Positions 1 to 13,673 of a stretch of DNA of 64,000 bases are shown here, one piece after another. Origin of the DNA: Plumapathes pennacea (Eukaryota; Cnidaria; Anthozoa; Antipatharia; Myriopathidae); assembly GCA_964036295.1 (NCBI GenBank), contig OZ038471.1, positions 4,028,001-4,092,000 of the forward strand, in the 5' to 3' direction. The position numbers and the translations under genes were made by a program. The notes under the pieces were generated by a model. The model was not told the origin of the DNA and did no database searches. It was given only the letters and a program-made list of their open reading frames with translations. The first letter of the stretch is position 1; each line of letters starts with the position of its first letter.

Positions 1-2595
1 GACAAGTTCCCAAAGAGAATTTCCATTTAAACAGATGAAAGCTGTGTCGGCCTTGCCCTCCAGATGATGGTTGAAGTAACGAAAGGAACTGATGCAAGGA
101 AGGTAAATTTCAAACTACGTTACACCTAAAATTCGCATAGTCAGCATGCTTCGGGGCCAGGCAGAGTTGGGCATGGCCCAAAGGTGAAGGGGGTTTGACC
201 GAGGGGGGGGGGGGGGGGGGGGGGTACTGCAATATATGAGCCATAATAGGTATGTGCTGCCTTAAAGGGTATCATTTTCAACATTTTAGTCTGAACAAGG
301 TACAATGTTAACTTTTGGTCTGGAAAAGGGTCCGAGGTTTTGATTTTTGGTCTGAAATAAGGTCAAAACTTGCACATTTTGGTCTGAATAGGGTCAACAA
401 TCACAAAATTTTGGTCTGAAATAAGGTAAGGGTTTTCAGTGCCAGTTGAGTTGTGGATTAAGTCACTTTCAGAATTGGCTTCGCTTTCTGATAGATTGGT
501 AATGCATGCTGAGAAGGGTGGTACCCATGGGGCTCTTAAATTTATGTTTAGGTCTTTGCAAGTACCCCACATAGTTTGTTGAATACCAACATACCCATAA
601 AGTCCACTTGACTAGTCCATTATTTTATTCCACAGACTCAAGAGTTTTTCAAACAGTTGTTTCCTGAGCACAAGGCTGCAGTGACTTTCTACTTTTCTGG
701 AATTTTGTATCAGGTGGGTACTGTTATAGATAATGTTATAGACAAAATAAAAATCACTACATTAAAGATCACATCACAAGTAGAAATAATTAAATTGCTG
801 ATATGTAGGACAGACCTGCCAACTTTGTGTGATCAATCAGTGCCTAGTTACTATTTTTTGAAAGATAAACTTAGTTCTTAAGGTTTCTAGTCCTGATAAC
901 ATTGATAATGTATTCTTCATTTTTTGTCAAGGCTGATGGACATCCCAGAATTTGCACTGGGCGTGTGCTGAAAAGAAAGTGGCTGTTCCATACTTCCTGG
1001 TAAAGAAAAATATTACAGAGGAGGTGTCTTTTTTGGTTGGACATCGCTAAAGGGCCAATCTTGGATAGTGAATGTGGAAAAGTGCATTAACGAAACAGGT
1101 AAAACATGGGAAAAAGTCGGTTTAAAAATTCAAAAAAACGAATACCGTAAATCCTACAATGTAATTTCAAGTTTATAATAAAATGGGGGAACTGGGCACT
1201 TACTTTTGCAAATCATGGCTAGATGGTCATACACTTTAATTTGCAATGTATGGTGTTTGTGTATAAACAACATTGTGTTGGTATTATTATGTACAAAAGC
1301 TGTTTGCTGTATAGTCTTAATAGGATGTGAACACCTAGTGAGAAAATTTAGGTTGTTTTGTGTTTTTTAAAATGCATGTTTTTACGTTTCATGTTTGTGC
1401 CTTCATGCAATGACCCTTTTTATTTAAGGATCTTTGTGCAAGAATGGAAAGACAGAGGTGTCTGTGCATCAGTCAATTAGCCAGCCAGAAGACAAGAACT
1501 ACTTCACCAACTCAAGTGTCCAGTTAAATATTACTAATGACTGTCTAGGCACATCCTCTAGGCATGTAGGAACTGTTAGTGATATGTTGTCATACAGTAT
1601 CAGCAAACTTAAAATGTAAAAGCAGGATTATTTTATTATTGGATTATTTTGATCATAGAGCTGTTTTTTGATGACTGTCAAAAAAACCACAGCAAAGTAC
1701 CCCACCACACACAGAGGTTGAAAAATTACACAAGGTAATCTGTGTTGTTTTATGCTGAAGAAGAAACCAATCAGCATGTGAAAACAATATTATTGCTTTC
1801 TTGTGTGAGAATATTGTAATCAGGTTTTGTTTTTGCTTTTGATTGGCCAAGATTGCTGATGTTCAGTGAACTTGTTTTTGACCAAATTGTTGGAAAGTGT
1901 AGCAAATGCAAAGCAAAATATATTAAGCAATCAAATGATTACTTTCTTCTGTCATCCAAAAATGGCTCTGTGCTGATGGTCATCTAGGTGAATATTTCTT
2001 GTTGCTTCATTTTATGTTTTTAGAAAAATTGTACATTAGAGATTTTTGAGATATAATTTAGTTATTTACTAAAATTTTGTTAATTCCTGCAAATGGTGGC
2101 AAGTTATATGGGTACCAGGATATAAAATATACAAAAATTAATTTATTATTATTGTCAGATCTTTTAGTTTTCTCTGTGCCTTATAAACAACAAACTCACA
2201 AGTCAAACCTAGCCCAGGTAAAAAAGGTGATAAAATGCTTACTGCAGAATGGTGATCAATGATGACCAATGATTGTGAATAAAACAGTGAATGCATGTGG
2301 CTGGTGATGGTAAATGATGGCTTATTGTGATGCTAGTTTCTGTTCAACATTTCAAAACAGTAGTAGAATATTGGGTGACATCCCCACCCCCCTGGCTGCC
2401 ACCATTTTACTGATCCCGCAAATTCATGCCCGTGTCCTCTAGCGCTGATTGTTTGCGGCTGCGAAGCGTTTGTCCGTTGCCGAATCTCCTCCCAATCCGC
2501 AGCTATTTCCTCGTCCGATTCTCAGTTGTGCACAGGTAACTCGACCGGAACTTAAAAAATCCACGCATGCGCACACGCTTTGTCGCGGTGTTTAT
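1..2595. repeat. Decayed duplicated segment, copy A (pair of 37435-40825)
   Basis: This stretch matches 37435-40825 in the same order and orientation over most of its length: the same opening motif, the same phrase repeats, the same exon-like blocks and the same CpG-rich end. At 636-713 an exon-like block is framed by a good acceptor (ttattttattccacag) and donor (cag|gtgggt) and stays open; the equivalent blocks in copy B carry in-frame stops. I do not recognise the encoded fragment. The copy ends about 300 bp before the ERICH3-like start codon. It could be a dead gene or an old mobile element; no long open frame survives. Confidence 0.6.
205..430. repeat. Degenerate 'ggtctgaaatagggt' phrase repeat
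   Basis: A poly-G run at about 208-223 is followed by imperfect copies of a phrase close to ggtctgaaatagggt separated by AT-rich spacers. The same composition occurs at 35275-35755 and 37640-37910, so this is a dispersed family, not a single-locus microsatellite. No coding content. Confidence 0.6.
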
Positions 2596-2606
2596 GACGT
2601 CACGTG
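2595..2606 (+). promoter_or_regulatory. CRE-like palindrome overlapping an E-box, candidate promoter element
   Basis: TGACGTCA is followed directly by an overlapping CACGTG, about 290 bp before the presumed ERICH3-like ATG, in locally CpG-rich DNA. This is the type of site bound by bZIP and bHLH factors. A promoter role is inferred from position only. Confidence 0.3.
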
Positions 2607-2897
2607 TATACTAGCGACGAGGCTGAAAGGCTTGCAGTTGGCCTTGACAACAAGACTGAAGCAGAATAGTTTATTTTCCTTGATCGCCCAGTGAAAGCCT
2701 TCATTTTCAGGATGGCGTAGTTTTCAAAACACTGTGGTTTCTATGGGGTCCACTCAGAACTTGCAAGAACGTCATATTTTTGACAGGAACGAAGGCGCCA
2801 AAGCAAAAGTTGCCGCTAACTGAACGCTCCAAGTTCTCCATCTATTCACCGATTTTAACGGATTTTGGGAACTCGAGACAAATTACAGACCGTAACA

Positions 2898-5800
2898 ATG
2901 AGTCACACAGAACCAGGGTAAGTCGTTTGAGATTGTTAGATAAAATGTAACAAATCGCGGTATTGGCGCAACTTGCCAGCAGAGATATAATGGGCAGCGT
3001 GGATTGTTTTACAAAAGAAATAATATTTCCTTGTGCGAAAATCACAGTGGCACTGCCTTAAAGTATCTAGTATCAAGCTGTGTTTACATTTGCAACTGCG
3101 GTTTCTCTCGAACTTAGTCTGGAAAAGTAACGTTTGGCCATGCTATTCTTTGCGTGCATGACCGTGTGAAGGAGGCGAGTCGGTGCTTGCATGCACGTAT
3201 GTGAATTAAGACTGGGTGAAAAGGGTAGTCAAAACAACAATCCACTTGGTCCAGCCGTTCAAAACCATCATGTTCATAAGATTCTATTACCCTGTCTCTC
3301 CTTGCAGTATTTTTTTATTTATTTATTTTTTAACATTGGTCCCGTGTGTATATTTTGACCGCGCGTATAAAATACATTTGCCTCGGGCATATAGATTTTG
3401 TACGCCTTTGAATTTATCGTGTGGACTCAGCTCTAATGAGGTTAACATTTGCTCTTATATCACCGAACGTGAACTGCAAAACAGTGAATGGTCAGTCCAA
3501 GGAAATAGCGCTCAAGATGTAGTGATGTCGAAACTTTACGTCATGTTTATTCCCTTGAGAGTCTGATAATTGAGGGTTTTAAAGTACAGTAGCTTACACA
3601 GAGATGTGGTTTGTTTAACTGAAGTTCCTGTTCTTAAAAAGTGATAAATATATAAATTTTTTCTTACAGAATGATACACCTGTCTGTATACATGCAGGTT
3701 TTTTGCATGCTGGCCCTTTTTCCATTGCCAATATTTTCCTCTATAAACAAAAGCCAGATTACAGTAGTAATGAAACTGCCAGGTGTGTTGTAATATTCTG
3801 GATGGATAATCAGCTTTTAAACATTCTGACTTTTTATATTTATAATATACCTAAAACTGAAGTTTGGAATTGCCAATCTCTTCAATAATTTTGTCAACAT
3901 GTCTAATAGTAAATCTTGCCATAGATTGTGGATTTTAGCAAGCAAATTATAAATTTGCATTATATTAGTGGGATCAACTGAGCACAATCTCTATATAATA
4001 ATACGCTAAGCAACCGATGGTACTATTGTAATCTCTCCATAAATTATACATAAAATTATGCTGTAATCATTTCTGCATGTCTGATTGTATATTTACATAT
4101 AGCTAGAGGTGTAAATGCACCTGCTCAAAAACTGTCATTGGCAGAGAAATATATATAGAAGTGTTATTGAAGCAATGTAAACTTTTAGGGCTCAAACTGA
4201 TAATATGAAGCTTTGTGTTTTTTCTGTCTGTATGTACTGCTGAAGTGTCATCATAATCTTTGACATTTCAATTTATCCTTGGTGATATTGCATCTTGAAA
4301 ACGTTTTCTGTTTTGCTGGCAGCTGCATGATTAGTTGATTGTTCTGCAGGGTTTTGTCAAGTGACAAGCAGCAAACATTATGCAATAAAATTGCACTCCA
4401 CCACATTGTTTTTAACCAGAGTATTGGTGTGTATAATGCATGCATATTAGATCACTACTTTTGAAGGAAACACATTAGTTTTGTAGCTGTCATTCAATTG
4501 TACAATTTTAGGTATTTGCATCAGAACTATTTTTTTAATCAACAGCAATTTTTGAACCATTTCATAGTGTAGCTTTTTATTAGTATGTTATCCGTGTAGA
4601 TAGATGTAGTTTTTATCCATTGACCTTGTTAATACCTTTACTTTAAGCTTAGATTTTTTAAAGAATTGTTTAGTATATGTATGTAGAGGGCCACACGTTT
4701 ATTAGCTCTGCTATTATGTGCTACCCTCGTTAAATAAAGACATTACTTACTTACTTACTAGTATACCCATACCGTAACCCTATTATAGCCTGTTTGTTTG
4801 TGTTGCAAGGAAATAGGTTTCATGTGCAACAGACATGTGAAGTTTGATCGTCAAAATTTACAATATTTTTCACTGTCACATCATGTATGATGTCACTATT
4901 AATTATTAATAATAAAAATAAATTATTTCATCATGTTCAAAATTAGACCCTTGGCATCCTACAACAGTCTACAGGACAAGAACCTAGTTGGGTATTTTTC
5001 AACCTCACGGATGAAAAAGCATCTGGTGAAATCAGGACTGGTGAGTACAGTGGAAGTTTACCTGGAGTCTAAATTTTAACGGTTACGTTTTCTCTTGATA
5101 CTTCAACTTATGATCATGACAGCTTACATGTACTGTATATGAAGGTACAATGTGTGTAGAGTGAATACATGTGCTGTAAGTAATAGCTATAAAACAGTCA
5201 TATTCTTGCAGTTATAAACTGTGTACTAAGCTAGGCCATAAAATCTACCAAGTTCACCACACATTACAGTTTTTACCACAACACACTGGTTTCTCGGTCT
5301 CTGATTGGTCCATTTACTATGGTAAATAAGAGTCCAGACAACGATGCTGACGCCAGCTGAGGCCAGCATGTCACTCTTTGCAGCGAAATACAATGAAACT
5401 TTCCTGTATATTTCTAAATATTTTGGTGAAAAACAAATTTCCACAGGTTTGCCATGGTGTGGATTCTTATTTACCATGATTTACGCCATCACATGTTCAA
5501 AATTAGTTGTGGACTCACTCTGCAAAGTGCCTCATGAGTCCACAACATTTTGACCATGTGATGATGTAAATCGTGGTAAATAAGAGTCCACACCACGGCA
5601 AACCAGTGGAAATTTATTAAATTTCTACCACAATTAGATATTATTTTTGTCTTTCGCATAATATGTATGATTACATGAAAATATTGATGTTGCCACAGCA
5701 ATCAGTAACTTGCATAATTTTGTACAAAATGATCTGTATGGTTTGTTTGTTTGGGGACTTACAGATTTTTTCTTGGTGGAAAAAGTGTCTCTTGCAGTAT

Positions 5801-8800
5801 TTTGTTCTGCATAAGTTGTATGCGATTATTAATTTGTTTCAACTTTAAATTACTGTTTATATAATTATACTCTCCGTTATTACCAAAAGGTAAGCAAGAA
5901 AGGGAAGATCATAGATGAGAGTACTTACAGACTAAACATGGCCAAGAAAGAGCACAAAAAACATGTGCGAGACTTGCTGGCAACTGCTATTGTCCACAAA
6001 GCTCTTGATATTGAGGTAAATTTAAGGACTTCATGTGTAAGTTATGATCTGTCTACGTGACAGAGTGTATAATACTGCATCTGGCTAGTAGATAAATTAT
6101 CTAAATGCAGCTATAATTATTATTTTCTAAATGCAGCATTATAATATTCTTATTTATTAATAGACCTGTGCACAATAAGTCAGCTAACTCTGCTGTTCTT
6201 TAACATGATCAGCATAGTTATCTTATTTATTGTGTACAGATACAGATACAAAGGGGTTATTTTACAAGGGAAGGAGTGCAATATGACGGAGTACTTTTAC
6301 GAGTTGGTAAAATACAGCCAATTATTGTATGATTTTTCATGTAATAAATTGTTTATCGTGCGACAAACAAAGCAGGACCAAACGTTTCTGTCTGTTTGCA
6401 AAATGAATAAAATAATGACGCACATTCAGAAAGCCTTTGCTTGTGAAAATTGAACACATAAGCTAATTAAACCAGTTGATCTTGTTTCTGAGGAGTGCAA
6501 TATGCTCCCATCTTTGCATTCAATTTGGCCTTTTTTTTGCACTCAAAAAGGATCTGCCTCTGAGCAGCTTGAAAGTTGCCCTAGAAAGCTAGCATTATTT
6601 TTACTACTTCCATTTTCTTCTTGTCCCTGATTTGTAATGTTACAATAAATTTATTATGTCAACTATTCTTGTTTGCAGAGAATGCGTCAATATGAGATCA
6701 GGAAAAGACTGGATGAAATCTACAAAGTGGAGTTAGTAAGAAGAGTCAAGGTCAGTTGCATCTTTCCCTATCCATCCTTACTCTACTTCTTAAACAGTTT
6801 TAGTTGTGCACAAGGATTGGCTGTTGAAAATAAATTATAAAAATTAACTTTGTAGCCTTTCTACTGCTTTGTTTGGTGGGACACTGTTTTAAAGCCTAGC
6901 TTATACAAGTACATGCGCAGTTTTAAAGCAACTAAACTTACATGGAAGGCTCACTTATTACTCACTCACTGGCTCTCCCTTTAGAGCTGTTTGCTGTTCC
7001 TGTCACAGCTTTTTCTCTTGGCCCTCACTTTCTCTATCAATGTCACCTGGAGACCAGTTCATTTTATGCACATGCAGTCAGGTTGACTTGTTGTGTGTCA
7101 TGAACCATCTTCCACTTATCTCTGTTCCTGGCTCGGCCTGCAATATTTTCATAGTCTCTAGTCCATTTTGTTTCTGATTTCCTTAAGTGCAGAGATCTTT
7201 TATCTGTTAATGTTCTGCCAGCTATATTTGGTTTTCCTTGCTATTGCCGTGATCTTTCTCTCTTTCTTTCTCTCTGTACCTTATCTGTGGCAAGGTCCAG
7301 CTTGAATCTCCTTTAAATCCTAACTGCAGAAGCATAATGCAACCTCCACTGGCAGTGAAATTACTATACATTATGCTCTGGTTAATATATGTAATCTGTA
7401 ACTAGCCATGCAAATTTAAAAGTGTTGACCTGCCTAATATCTTGTGTTACCTAATGGTACCTTACAACTCTAACAGATTGTTCCATACTAACCATATCTG
7501 CTAACCACCCTTCATGTTTTTTTTTTCTGTTAATCTATCACAAACTAACTGGCTCTTTGTGTGTCCTCCTGCTAATGGCGAACAGAGACCAGACGATTTT
7601 GAGGTAAGGATCACTTGATGCAAGCTTCAAGTAGATTAACCCTTCTCAGAATCACATAGTTTGTATTTATCTTTACTTGATGTCCGATAATGAAGTGTGC
7701 TTGGATGAGGAAAAGTTGAACACAGTGTTTTACTGTCAACACCATGTGAGAGCTGTTTTCTTTGATACAGCTGAGTATAGCGGCGTATAGAAGATCGTGC
7801 GGTATGATCTTTCTTCTGCACAGTTTGCTGCACTTCATCATTGTGACTGTAAGTACAGACAAACGTCTGTCTGTCGCACACAATATTCAAGTTGCTTTGT
7901 GCAACATATAGGCCACACTCTACTCTTAGTCTTCGCAATCATCTCTTTACAACAAGACTGAAATGTTCTTAATGTCTTGGACTGACCATCACAGATTTTA
8001 CAACCATGTACAGTACAAAGCTATTGCATGTTAGACACAATGCCAAAAGGCTCATGCCGGTCTTTCTGGGTCGACAGGAAATCCTATCATTGAGATCAAG
8101 GTGCTAATAGTTGCTCAGTAGATCCATTACATACTGGTGTTTGTTTTGAGTGGTTGGTCAGGCAGCCCCACCCAATATGCATGAATCATGTGTGAAAAGG
8201 GTCACACCTGTATCCGCTGAATGTATGGCGAGTTTCATTCTTCAATTTTTATCCTGTATGTTCTGGTTGACGTTTCGCCTTCAGTCTTATTGGAAGCATG
8301 CAACACTTCTCAGACATTGCATTTCACCCACAAATATCATATTTTTTCGTTCGCGTGCGTATTTTGGAACGTCCGCGTATAAGATATAGAGGATATTACG
8401 CGGCGTCGCGAAGATATGAATTTTATTTTCGAGTGGTAAAAACAATATTCTACGAAGGAACGCTTCGCGAGTGAGTAAAATATTGTTTTTACCACGAGAA
8501 AATAAAATCCATATCTTCAAGCCGCCGTGTAATTTTCTTTTTATTATATTAGACACGAGTGTTTATACGAGAAATTGCACAAACAACCGTGCAAAAGCGG
8601 GAAATGATGCCAACGATATCCTCACTAGTGAGGATATGGAAAATACGCCACTCGGGTTCCGGATGTAGTTTCGTATGGATTTTACGCACGGTATATTTTC
8701 CAGTAAAACACTCGTGTCTATATAATAAATAACGTTAGAAGTATGACCAATGCACAACTTGGGCACTTTGTATGAAACATATCTATAACGAAGTCCCCGG

Positions 8801-11800
8801 TGTAACGAACGATATTGCTTCAGCCTGGCTGGCAAAGTTACAGTAAAATGTATGGAACAGAACCCCGATATAACGAACCCCCGTTATAACGAACACAGTT
8901 TTTCAGGGTGCCACTGTACGGCAATGTTAAGCTCTGTAATACTGTAGGCACGGGATTATAGCCTCAGCAGTCATGAGTTTGCAAAACTTTTATAGTTCTA
9001 CTCTTCAACTGATTTCTATGTGTGCAGGAGGGCAGAAAGAAGAAAGGTGATGAAGACATTCTGCCTCTGCTTTCACCACGTGAGAGGATTGCTCGACAGA
9101 TGTCACGGTCTCAGCATGAAAACGAGCGTCCGTCCACCGCTCCAGCTGCTACTGGTCCTCAGAAGGTGTTGAAGCCATCGGAAATACATTATGATGAAAA
9201 CACAGGGAAAATCTACTATAGGGTAGGTTAATGTATTTTATTGTATAGACACGAGTGTTTTACTGGAAAATATACCGTGCGTAAAATCCATACGAAACTA
9301 CATCCGGGACCCGAGTGGCGTATTTTCCATATCCTCACTAGTGAGGATATCGTTGGCATCATTTCCCGCTTTTGCACGGTTGTTTGTGCAATTTCTCGTA
9401 TAAACACTCGTGTCTAATATAATAAAAAGAAAATTACACGGCGGCTTGAAGATATGGATTTTATTTTCTCGTGGTAAAAACAATATTTTACCACTCGAAA
9501 ATAAAATTCATATCTTCGCGCCGCCGTGTAATATCCTCTATATAAGATAGTCTCTTATTATTTGCCATGTCAGTAAAATAGATTCCAGATAAATATTAGG
9601 CAAACATATTTGGACATATTCACACCCGTGGCTGGCAAAAATATTGACATCTGGCTGTCAAGAAACGTTGTTTGTTGCGCGACTGGCTAGTAGCCTACTT
9701 TTCCTCGTCCTTTGTAAGGGTAATGTTTAAAGCCCGACTTTCTACGCACAAGTGTTAGAAAGAATGTACGGTAATCCAGTTTCTGCAAGTCATGTCACCT
9801 CGTTGACAATTTGACAAAACGATTTTTAGGCGAGTTACGCGACCCGCGTATGAAATGAACGTCATTCATGTCACAGTAAGTAGAGCTTTTGATTCACATG
9901 TGTGATTTGGTTACTGTTTTCAGGTGAATTCTAATGAGACTCAGGATCTGTCCGATAGTTACCTGAATGATGAGGATGGCGTTGTGGTGGACGGCACTCC
10001 TTACACCGGCGCTTACCGCACTCACCCTATCCCCGCACCACCCCCCAGAGGAACACCCCGCAAGAACAGGTCGGTATCCGCTGGCCAAGCGCACCGGAGG
10101 AGGCGAGTGCAACGGGTAATTTGAACTTTGTACCTTTGTCATAAGAACAGATGGAACATTTGGAATCTACAGGGAGCTCACATTGGCCCGCTATGCCTGG
10201 TAGACGCAAACGCGATGGCTTTCAATAAACTCTTCTAAAGTTATTTTACTACTTTATGTATAACGTGCATTTTTCTTTCTTTCTTTCTTTTTTTTTTCTT
10301 TTAGTTCCATTACCTGTCGAGAACAGAGCCTGCAGTAGCTCATAGAGTGCAGGTGAGTTGTCAGACCATGTCTGCGTCGTCATAGCAGCCAAACATACCA
10401 TGTACATGTTGAGCGCCGAAAAGGCCGATTTACACGATGCGGTTTTAGCTTAGGAGTGTTGCATGTGATTTTCTTTTGAAATTACGAATAGTAGCCGTGT
10501 AAATCAAGTCCAGGACTTGCTAACGACGCGTGATTTAAAAACTCCAAGGGCTAAATACTCAGTTAAAAACTCTCCAGGGCTGAAGGCTCGATTGTTTTTT
10601 TGTTTTGTTTTTTTTTTTTTTTTGTTAGCTCCAGTCCTTGGCAGAAGTGAGCATGAAGTTCGTGGGACCCAGCCTGACGCTTACCAACAGCATGTTCCCA
10701 GAGGATAGACTTTCAGAAGTGATGGTTCTACAGCAGCATTGTGGAGGGAACACCCTTTGCGTCTTCAGAGAACTTCTGCCTCCAAACAGTAAGTTATTAA
10801 GAGGTCTTTAGCGCTGGCCAAACGCACTCCTGAGTCGAGCCAACTCAAGGCATCGTTTAGCCATACACTCTGTCCAACTTGGCTTGACTTCGATCGAGCT
10901 CAAGTTGTCAAGTTGAGCCAAGTTTTTTATCGTTTGGCCACCCAAGCCAAGTCGAGCCAAATCGAGTCAAGGTCAACGCAAGGTGATTGCGTCATTTGAA
11001 CAACTTGTACCGTTTGATCACCCACACACAAATTTAGAGATTTTGCAAACTTGGCTTGAGTTGGCTCAACTTGGAGGTCCGTTTGGCCAGGGCCCAGTTC
11101 TTCAAAGCCCGATTAAGCTAAGCCAGGATTAAACAATTTTTTTCCTTCGTCCTGTTGGCCAAAAAACTGCAAGTTTTTGTTCAAAGACCAACTAAAAATC
11201 TTCTTTAATCTCAAAACTTATCAATTACGCTGAATTATGAGCGAAACCTTCTCACAAAATGTTTGCTGCTAATCCAGGATTAGCCTAATCGTGCTTTGAA
11301 CAACCGGACCCTGGGGGCTATACTCAGCAGACTACCGATACTAAGGTGTCATCTTGTTTTCTTGTTTCAGCAATCTTCACGTTCATATCTCGGCGGCACC
11401 GGGGTGCTCCGTTTGGCTTGACTTTCTACGTTGATGGGATGCAGGATATCCGACTGAGCTCGTGTTGTGAGTACAAACACAAGCCAGGGCATATCTTGGG
11501 AGGAAAGAATGGACATTTTCAGTTTGTCCAAGTTGAAGGAGCAGCACCTTGTTACAGGTATAGCCAGTGGACGTGATAAAAGATGTATTAATCATCAATC
11601 GATGGAGCGGTTTCGATTGTCTCTCCAAAGTAACCATGCTGATATCATTTGTTTTTGTGCTTGCTCCACTCTTTAAAGTACAAGCAAGTAGTGTTGGTTA
11701 ATTAGTGGCAAAAACAAGATCCGATTGCGATCTGCTATCGCAAGCAAGCAAGTGGCGATGACGTTTGCTCGCGCTCTCTTCTTCAAAGTAAAACCAATTA

Positions 11801-13451
11801 AAAGTACTCGGCTTTTCGTTGGGTGGGAGAGTGTTTTGTACAGAAGTGTGAATGGGTTCACCATGCGTAGTCTTTTTGGTCGGTGACTGGGCTAACATGA
11901 CATGATTGTTTTCCTATTTTTCTCCTGTGGTTGTGATTCTTATCAGGCCCCAGCTTGAAAGTTTGCTTCACAGATTAGCCGTTTTATTAGTTAGTGGTTG
12001 GGCCGTTAGAAAAGGCGCTTGAAGCTTTAGAGGGACCTACAGTATCTTTCTGATTTCATTTTTGTAGGTGTCAGGTAGCATCCGCTAAACGGAGTCCCAA
12101 GTCAAAGCAAAAGAGGAACGGAGAGCACAAGCAGGACGAGACATTTCCGTCTGAGGTACTTACAGTACAGTACAGCAATGTGTACTAAAATGCTGAACAA
12201 ATTCTAAGTAAAACGAATCAGTTATACAAGAAACAGAGGTAGAAAACAAGCCAAGAAAGAGTTCGGAACAAACCTTGTAAACTACGCGTTACGCGACGAA
12301 AAAAAAAAAAAAAAAAAAACATCGTTTCGGCGAGGAAAGAAACTCGGTCCACCAGTTTACCGTTAATCGGCTGTATACCAGCTAAACAAGCGAGGTCAAA
12401 ATAATATTTTTGTTGTTTGGATTCAGTCGCAGGAAGGGCAAGGAGAAGGAGAAGAAGAAGAAGGAGAGAAATTTAATGTTATTATCACCAAGATTGGTTC
12501 AGGAGAAGACGACGAAGAAGGTGCAGACTCTATTTTACTGTCTCCATTTTGAGTCTTGCTGATGATACATGACAATGATGGTAATAATGATGATAATGAT
12601 CATGACTCTGATTATTAATGATGATGATGATAAAGTTTATGATGATGGCAATGATTATAAACGATGATGATGATTGTGATGATGACAACGACAATAATGG
12701 CGATATGAAGATGACGGTGACATATGAAGATCTTGTTATTGTGACGATAAATGAAGCCACTTTTACAGCGTGAAAAACTAACACATGACATGCTAAACAA
12801 CAATCTAACGAAGTAAAAAAACGTCTCGTCATGCAGGAAGGACCCAGGTCCTCGCGGTCAGGGCCAGTTCATCTGCTCATATAAAACGCCTTATCTGTAA
12901 GTAAAGGCAGTCATGGACTGAACTTTGAATAACGAAAGGTTCTCTAGTAGATGTAGTTACTTTTATAAATCATCGCCGTGAATGATAAGTTTGATAAATA
13001 AGTTAGAAATTAAACTAATTGCGACAAGTAATTAAACGTCTGATTTACAGCTAACTAGAACTAAGACAGTATTTAAAAATATTGTACAGTAGGGTACGAA
13101 TAAAGACTGAAACTCAAGCTTATAGTACTGGGTCCAGTTGTTCTGTTGATAAATCGCTATCGAAGTGGATAGTATTAACCATTGTACTTAATTCACTCAA
13201 CTGGATAAGGATTTATCCTGTGGGTAGCGCTATCCACTGTTTGAACAACGAGGCCCTGAAGTAAAACCTTAACTCATTGCTTGAAATGAACACTCAATGC
13301 TAGAATAAGGTAGACCAGTGTACGGTTAGGTGCGAGTGTAGAAACCCAAAACTAAATGCAAAATAAAGTAAATAAAGTGTGGTGGAAGTACAGTAAAACC
13401 AATAAACATTGCTTGCAAAAAATATGATAATAATAATAATAATACTAATAC

Positions 13452-13543
<92 letters not shown>

Positions 13544-13594
13544 TAATAATAATAATGATAATAATAATAATAATAATAATATAATAATTATAAT

Positions 13595-13673
<79 letters not shown>

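Larger units (their letters stand above)
10305..12155 (+). other. DUF4590 domain exons of the ERICH3-like gene
   Basis: Four exons (10305-10352, 10629-10788, 11371-11557, 12068-12155) encode the Cys- and His-containing DUF4590 core. Visible landmarks in order are QQHCGGNTLC, ISRRHRGAPFGLTFYVDG, LSSCCEYKHKPG, LGGKNGHFQFV and APCYRCQ. Intron phases are 0, 1, 2 and 0, so they are not symmetrical and single-exon skipping would break the frame. The domain's biochemical role is unknown. Confidence 0.85.
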
